Shown here: one piece after another, positions 59,810 to 64,000 of the stretch
Layout: each line of letters starts with the position of its first letter
How positions within the stretch are numbered: the first letter of the stretch is position 1
NCBI GenBank assembly: GCA_910588975.1
Contig: CAJUSE010000009.1
Span: 1-64,000 of the forward strand
From: an uncultured Oscillospiraceae bacterium
GTDB lineage: Bacteria; Bacillota; Clostridia; Oscillospirales; Oscillospiraceae
Direction: 5' to 3'
DNA: 64,000 nt
Program-made: the position numbers and the translations under genes
Notes under the pieces: model-generated
What the model saw: the letters and a program-made list of their open reading frames with translations, nothing else
Database searches by the model: none
What the model was told of the DNA's origin: nothing

Positions 59810-60698
59810 GTTTCAGCAGCTGAGCGAGTTCATAAGTAAAGAACTGGTGCAGTTGAAAGAAAATGTACTGGGAAACTATGCTGAAAATATGAAAAAGCGG
59901 ACCCAGAACCCATTTTTATCATTTGAAAATCGGGATATCTTAAAATATATGGCGTTGGGGCGAAGCCTTGACTCGCAGCTTGGCAACAGAATGCAGCGAA
60001 TTATCTTCTATTTGGCCAGAAAACGCTATGGAGTACATGCCACGCCAAATTTGATCTATATCAATATTTCGGATGCGGTAAAGAGAGAAATTACATGTAC
60101 GCTATACAGTGTTCCTTTCGACATCCCCTGTGATAAGCGAAGGAATGGATTTGCCCCGTATAAGCAGACCATTTATATTGGAAAAACTGCAGATCAGGGC
60201 AGCGCAAAGAGGGCTTTGAAAGTCAAAGCAGATGCGGATGATCTATTGATGACACAGGGTGTTTTTTCCCATATTCCGACTCAAACATTTACCTTTATAA
60301 GCGAAAGGATAGGAAAAGTTATCCCGGTTGATTTGCTTTATTTTGATTGCGATGCGGGCACCATTGACCAGGCCTATACGTTTGAGATCAAGATGGGAGG
60401 GGATCTGGATACCAAGAATGCAGAAAGCAATGCAAGAGAAGTTGGAAATCTGCAAACCCTGTTTCGCTTTTTGCCTCAGAATTTTTCCTTTTTCGCCACA
60501 TGCTACGGTACTTGCTCCCATGCAGTTTCCCAGAGAGTGGAGAAGCTGGTGGGGCCGGAGGGCGTCCTGAACGGGGAAGCGTTCTGGTCTCATATTCTCC
60601 CGGAAGGAGAAAATGCCATTACCTATGCCCAGTTCATTGATATATTTCAGCAGGCCTTTTGCGAAGCGGGTATTGAGCAAAAGCTGCAAGAGCTATAA
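59787..60698 (+). CDS. Type II restriction endonuclease, TdeIII-like (second of two)
   Basis: The 303-residue protein shares the catalytic pattern of the first endonuclease: PVDLLYF with Asp182 and TFEIKMGGDLDTKNAES with Glu200 and Lys202. The upstream region SLDSQLGNRMQRIIFYLARK also parallels the first (VSSFESKSGYAIEAC). Overall the two are divergent, so they probably act as a heterodimer or at different sites rather than being recent copies. AAAAGGA lies six bases before the ATG at 59787, and the start overlaps the methyltransferase end by 23 bases. It is convergent with a Dam-type methylase. Confidence 0.8.
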   Translation: MWMPAENEFQQLSEFISKELVQLKENVLGNYAENMKKRTQNPFLSFENRDILKYMALGRSLDSQLGNRMQRIIFYLARKRYGVHATPNLIYINISDAVKREITCTLYSVPFDIPCDKRRNGFAPYKQTIYIGKTADQGSAKRALKVKADADDLLMTQGVFSHIPTQTFTFISERIGKVIPVDLLYFDCDAGTIDQAYTFEIKMGGDLDTKNAESNAREVGNLQTLFRFLPQNFSFFATCYGTCSHAVSQRVEKLVGPEGVLNGEAFWSHILPEGENAITYAQFIDIFQQAFCEAGIEQKLQEL

Positions 60699-60706
60699 CA
60701 ATAAGC

Positions 60707-60736
60707 AAACCTCCCGGGTCTATACCGGGAGGTTTG
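60707..60736. terminator. Bidirectional terminator between restriction and Dam genes
   Basis: AAACCTCCCGG pairs with CCGGGAGGTTT around GTCTATA. The Dam stop codon lies within the loop. The plus tail is GTTATTAT; the minus tail is GCTTATTG. Confidence 0.7.
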
Positions 60737-61838
60737 TTATTATCAGATGCTCCGCATCACGGTTGTTGCGGCTGCGGACATTGTACGTATACTGCTTATC
60801 AAAGCGCAGAATGCGGAAATTCTCCTTGTATAGATCGCTGATAAAATCCGTATTCTTAATGATCAGAATAAATTTAGCCGGTGTCCGTTTTAAGACATAT
60901 GCCAACCGTTCCTGATCAAATTTTGTGAATGTGCGCCCATCGTAGTCGGAAAAATCGCTGTCATAGGGGGGATCAAGGAACAGGAAATCATGCTCGCTCA
61001 GATGTACTTGGTCGAGAAAATCCTCAAAATCTGCGCAATAGATATCTGTTGTTGAAAATAGAGTATGAATCTCCCGGTTGAACATGTTATCGATTTTGCC
61101 CCGCATATCTTTGTGATTATATGACATACCGCCATAGGGGATATTAAATTCACCTTTTGCATTATAGCGGAACATGGACCCGTAACAGTACTCACGAATA
61201 AAATAGAAGTTTGCTGCTCGATACTGGGGGGATTGATTTATGACTCGCCCTAAGCTAATATCATTGAAAACCTTACGAAAGTACATATAATAGCCACTGG
61301 CGAAGCCGGTGATCAGGTTTTCCCGCAGATCCATTGCGTTAAAGGGCTTTTTGCGGTCATTGGAAACGGTTCGCAAAAATTTATCCGATGCCATCACATC
61401 AAGGAATTCATTAAACTCTGTTTTATCTAATAAAAGGTATTCGCTGAAGCCGGAATCGATTTGATATGAAAGGCTGCTGATGAGCGAACGGAGAAGGATA
61501 TGTAAATCGTTTTCCGAAATCTTCTCATCCCGCAGTTGCTCAAATATTTCCACAAGAGCGGATGCTTCCGCATTGCAGGCGGAAATCAGGTTTTGGAAGC
61601 TTTGGTTATAGCACATCAATAGGTCATAAAGCAGTCTGTCCTGCTCTTTGATCAACTGATAGTACTCAATAAGCGACTTTGAAATGTCGTTGATTGCGGC
61701 TGATTTTGGGGTAAGGTGAAAGAATAGGGCGCCACCGCCAAAAAATGGCTCCACATATCGCTTATACGGTGGGATCAAATGCTTGATTTTATCAATTTCC
61801 CGTGATTTTCCGCCGGGCCATTTGATGATCGGCTGCAC
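60720..61838 (-). CDS. Dam-type DNA adenine methyltransferase (D12 class)
   Basis: This N6-adenine methyltransferase of the alpha/Dam group has 372 residues. Motif I region IIKWPGGKSREIDKI is at the N-terminus, then RYVEPFFGGGALFFHL, INDISKSLIEYY and motif IV FLFLDPPYDSDFSDYDG. GATC-type or related specificity is typical but cannot be read here. It starts at a GTG (61838) with GGGAGGTG six bases upstream, rather than at the longer frame. It faces the restriction operon and may complete its protection, which would matter if the beta-class enzyme is broken. Its leader carries copy B of a conserved element. Confidence 0.92.
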   Translation of the reverse strand: MQPIIKWPGGKSREIDKIKHLIPPYKRYVEPFFGGGALFFHLTPKSAAINDISKSLIEYYQLIKEQDRLLYDLLMCYNQSFQNLISACNAEASALVEIFEQLRDEKISENDLHILLRSLISSLSYQIDSGFSEYLLLDKTEFNEFLDVMASDKFLRTVSNDRKKPFNAMDLRENLITGFASGYYMYFRKVFNDISLGRVINQSPQYRAANFYFIREYCYGSMFRYNAKGEFNIPYGGMSYNHKDMRGKIDNMFNREIHTLFSTTDIYCADFEDFLDQVHLSEHDFLFLDPPYDSDFSDYDGRTFTKFDQERLAYVLKRTPAKFILIIKNTDFISDLYKENFRILRFDKQYTYNVRSRNNRDAEHLIITNLPV

Positions 61839-61861
61839 AGTTTCACCTCCCATAGATATGG

Positions 61862-61937
61862 ATTGCTGTCCGGCGGCAATCCGGAGCGGCGGCGGACCGC
61901 AAGGATGCATCCCGTGCGGATTTCCGGGGCTATTATA
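61862..61937 (-). ncRNA. Structured leader candidate (copy B) of the Dam-type gene
   Basis: On the minus strand the TATAAT (61932-61937) leads into a GC-rich fold with CCGCA/TGCGG and a second hairpin GGATTGC/GCAATCC, then the ribosome site. The promoter tail, CCGCAC, GCCGCTCCGG and TTGC positions match copy A at 44000-44073. It has no known-class signature that I can see. Confidence 0.45.
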
Positions 61938-61960
61938 TCATAAAACCGTTATGTTATCAA
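61932..61960 (-). promoter_or_regulatory. Sigma-A promoter of the Dam-type gene
   Basis: Minus-strand TTGATA (61955-61960), 17-base spacer and TATAAT (61932-61937). Confidence 0.8.
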
Positions 61961-62001
61961 CGCCATACTTGGTATCCCGTCAATTAGGCTTCTGCCTGCA
62001 A

Positions 62002-62043
62002 TAAAAGCAAAGAGTCCCCCTGTGGGGCACTCTTTGCTTTTAT
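62002..62043. terminator. Strong hairpin between Dam gene and IS3 transposase
   Basis: AAAAGCAAAGAGT pairs with ACTCTTTGCTTTT with an inner CCCC/GGGG pair and a TGT loop. It is a terminator by form, facing both ways, although no gene ends immediately beside it. This suggests a lost neighbour. Confidence 0.75.
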
Positions 62044-62160
62044 AATATCCAGACAAAATAGATGCCGGCGTTTTAATATAGAGCATGGTTTATCCTCATG
62101 TAATTTCAGCTTTTTTCGACAATTGGTATAATGGGTCATCATCTACAAGGAGGTAAAACA

Positions 62161-63270
62161 GTGTATACAAAAGAAATGAGAGGCAAAGCCATTAAGTTAT
62201 ATCAGGATGGGGCAACAGTGAAAGAAATTCAAAAGTGCTTTGGCATGGCAAGAAGTACATTGATGCTTTGGCTGAAGGAGAGTCGTCCCGATGAAAGAGG
62301 TCAGATTCCACGAGAAATCTATTTGTTGCAAAAGGAGCTTGATAGGCTACGGCTGGAAAATCAGATTTTTCGAGAGAGCGGCTGTGCCCCATCGTCCCCC
62401 CTCCATATACGTATTGAGGCAATTCGACATTTGAGTGAGAATTATAGTGTTCACAGGCTTTGCCAAACCCTCCAAGTACAGCGTTCCACTTATTATCACC
62501 GTATATTGAGATCGCCGGAGAAAACACAACTTCAAATTGAAGATGAACAGTTGCGTCCCATCATCCAGGATGTATTTGAGAAGAGCGGACAGCGGTTTGG
62601 GGCACGAAAAATACGAGCCAAGCTAATGGAAGCGGGGCATACCGTCAGCGAACGAAGAGTACTGCGCCTTATGAAGGAATTGAATCTGTCATCCAAGGGG
62701 CAGCGGCCACGATTGAATACGGCCAATGACCGCCAGTATCAGTATTACCCCAACAAATTGAAACGAAATTTTTTGACCGATGCACCAAATAAGGTTTGGG
62801 TCAGTGATATTACATACGCAAAGGTCGGTATGGATTTTTTCTATCTCTGCGTGATCATTGATCTGTATTCCCGCAAAGTGATCGGCTATGAAATTTCTGA
62901 ACATATTGATACTGCCCTTGTAATGGCTGCCGTTCAGAATGCCCTTGCTTACCGAGACTGCCCGCCAGGATTTGTTTTTCACAGTGACCAAGGGACACAG
63001 TATACAGCCTATGAATTTAGAAGCTATCTGAGAGAATTGGGCATTTTACAGTCATTTTCAGCGCCGGGGTCTCCTCACGACAATGCCGTGGCAGAATCCT
63101 TCTTTGCCTCCATCAAAAAGGAGGACTTCCGGCGAAGCTATTATGTGACAGAAGATGCGTTTCGGAAAGCTGTAGACGCTTACATAGATTTTTACAACAG
63201 CTATCGCCCCCATCAAAGTCTGGGGTTCCTGACACCGGATCAAGCGGAAGCACAATACCAAGAGGGGTAA
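62161..63270 (+). mobile_element. IS3 family transposase, single reading frame
   Basis: The 369-residue product combines the usual OrfA and OrfB. The N-terminal helix-turn-helix reads GATVKEIQKCFGMARSTLML with a coiled coil near residue 60. The DDE catalytic core shows WVSDITYAKVG, FHSDQGTQYT and DNAVAESFFASIKKE, with the closing YRPHQSLGFLTPDQAE. Most IS3 members need a -1 frameshift to fuse OrfA to OrfB; here the two are one frame. It starts at GTG 62161 after AAGGAGG. I could not define terminal inverted repeats with confidence. It lies directly beside ssrA. Confidence 0.93.
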
Positions 63271-63274
63271 AAGA

Positions 63275-63329
63275 AATGCCTACAGGAATTGGCAGTCCGA
63301 TTTTGACTGTCCAATTTGCTGTAGGCATT
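63275..63329 (-). terminator. Long hairpin serving as tmRNA terminator
   Basis: AATGCCTACAG...GACTG arms (63275-63297 and 63305-63329) pair with a few mismatches and are followed by TTTCTTTT on the minus strand, just after the tmRNA 3' end. It also touches the transposase stop. Confidence 0.75.
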
Positions 63330-63334
63330 CCATC

Positions 63335-63683
63335 TGGTGGAGGCGGGGGGAGTCGAACCCCCGTCCGAAAGCGTTTTCATGGGAACTTCTCCGGGCGCAG
63401 ACAGTCTTTTACATTCCCTTGCTCAGGCGTGGGCTGACACACTCAAAAGCTCAGTAGCCAGGATTGTGCATGGTGCGCTCACTGGCGTTGCGCACGCACG
63501 TTCGCCACTCAACGACGCCCCATCCGGGCCCGTGGCCCTGCCCGGCGGGACGGTCACAGCTTAAGCTGCGACGAGCTCAACGTTATCGTTGGCGTTTAAT
63601 TGTTTTTTGCCCATTTTAAGGATGTTAGGCGCATCCGCCCGCTATTCCCACTTCCACGCCCCCGTCGAAACCAGTACGCCCCC
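63335..63683 (-). ncRNA. ssrA: Transfer-messenger RNA
   Basis: tmRNA rescues stalled ribosomes and tags the stuck peptide for degradation. The 3' end has a T arm with a GGTTCGACTCC loop and a CCA end at 63335. The 5' end GGGGGCG (63677-63683) pairs with CGCCTCC before the CCA. The tag frame reads ANDNVELVAA followed by TAA at about 63560-63590. The 349-base length fits. Reading frames drawn across this region are not genes. Confidence 0.95.
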
Positions 63684-63765
63684 TCGTCGGAGGAAATCTG
63701 CTCCATTCCGCTTCCGGCCTGAAAGGCGGCCGAAAGCTTCATATCTGCAAATTCCCTCCTCCTCT

Positions 63766-63796
63766 CGAGAAAAAATCTGAAAACCGATTTTTCTCG
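63766..63796 (-). terminator. Terminator between the cyclophilin gene and ssrA
   Basis: CGAGAAAAATC pairs with GATTTTTTCTCG around an 8-base loop on the minus strand. Two copies of AAGGTCAAGGT lie between it and the cyclophilin stop. Confidence 0.65.
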
Positions 63797-63847
63797 TAAA
63801 GGTCAAGGTTAGGACCATAAGGTCAAGGTCCGTGGGTGGTATAAATG

Positions 63848-64000
63848 TTAAGACTTCTTGGGCTCGGGATACTCCACGCCGAAGGTCTCCACGGTGACGG
63901 ATTTCATCCGCTGGGCCTGCTTGGGCTTGTCACCCCAGCCGGTGGGGGTGTTGACAATGGCATCGGCCACCTCCATGCCCTCGGTCACCTTGCCGAAGGA
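63848..64000 (-). CDS. Cyclophilin-type peptidyl-prolyl isomerase, C-terminal part
   Basis: Only the last 50 residues are in the window. They read SFGKVTEGMEVADAIVNTPT then QRMKSVTVETFGVEYPE, the end of a cyclophilin, where 'FGKVTEGMEVAD' is the final conserved stretch. The enzyme speeds proline isomerisation in protein folding. Its start and any signal peptide lie beyond base 64000, so location cannot be judged. It runs toward ssrA. Confidence 0.92.
   Translation of the reverse strand, partial: SFGKVTEGMEVADAIVNTPTGWGDKPKQAQRMKSVTVETFGVEYPEPKKS

Noticed and set aside
63337..63564. A 75-residue frame and others at 63.3-63.8 kb
   Set aside because: They lie within the tmRNA gene, recognised by its T arm, acceptor pairing and tag frame.

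Overview
The window looks like chromosome of a high-GC, spore-forming, anaerobic gut clostridium of the Oscillospiraceae type (Flavonifractor / Lawsonibacter / Intestinimonas-like). This is inferred from gene content: dipicolinate synthase genes (endospores), the Wal (YycFG) system with YycH and YycI, ribonuclease J, rubrerythrin, many S-layer-homology (SLH) surface proteins, heavy use of GC-ending codons, and strong GGAGG ribosome binding sites with some TTG/GTG starts. No 16S rRNA is present, so the genus is a guess.

Layout. 0-4 kb: spoVFA/spoVFB (minus strand) divergent from an MBOAT O-acyltransferase plus SGNH-hydrolase pair for polysaccharide O-acylation. 4-8.2 kb: a DUF6514-like protein, a two-helix membrane peptide and a giant Sel1-repeat protein with a zinc ribbon. 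8.3-15 kb: a MacAB-type exporter operon ending in an SLH protein. 15-21.3 kb: the operon Nudix-walR-(unknown membrane protein)-walK-yycH-yycI. 21.4-24.4 kb: trkH/trkA potassium uptake. 24.5-27.2 kb: an AT-richer patch with small secreted and membrane proteins and a PadR-HAAS regulatory pair. 27.2-44 kb: core metabolism, comprising RNase J, an XRE regulator with membrane partner, an S9 peptidase, a dicarboxylate/amino-acid symporter, glycogen phosphorylase, rubrerythrin, miaA, two nucleoside hydrolases, an enoyl-CoA hydratase relative, an M20 dipeptidase and an amidohydrolase.

44-62 kb is the accessory part. It holds an SLH protein with a Thr-Pro linker; a C5-cytosine methyltransferase convergent with a probable restriction enzyme; and a surface cluster made of a 1648-residue M60-like (mucinase-type) metalloprotease with a dockerin-like module, a translationally coupled SLH protein with a cohesin-like N-terminal domain, and a BspA-type leucine-rich-repeat/transglutaminase-like/SLH protein. 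A second, AT-rich restriction-modification island follows: two TdeIII-like endonucleases flanking a frameshifted beta-class methyltransferase, then a Dam-type methylase. 62-64 kb: an IS3-family transposase, the tmRNA gene ssrA (tag ANDNVELVAA) and the end of a cyclophilin.

Most notable candidates: (1) the dockerin-M60 protease / cohesin-SLH pair, which would be a minimal S-layer-anchored mucinase complex; (2) a promoter-plus-structured-leader element present twice (about 44.0 and 61.9 kb) that I cannot assign to a known RNA class; (3) a perfect 19-bp inverted repeat whose hairpin would hold the rubrerythrin start codon, with its Shine-Dalgarno at the loop edge; (4) the unusual two-endonuclease restriction island beside ssrA.
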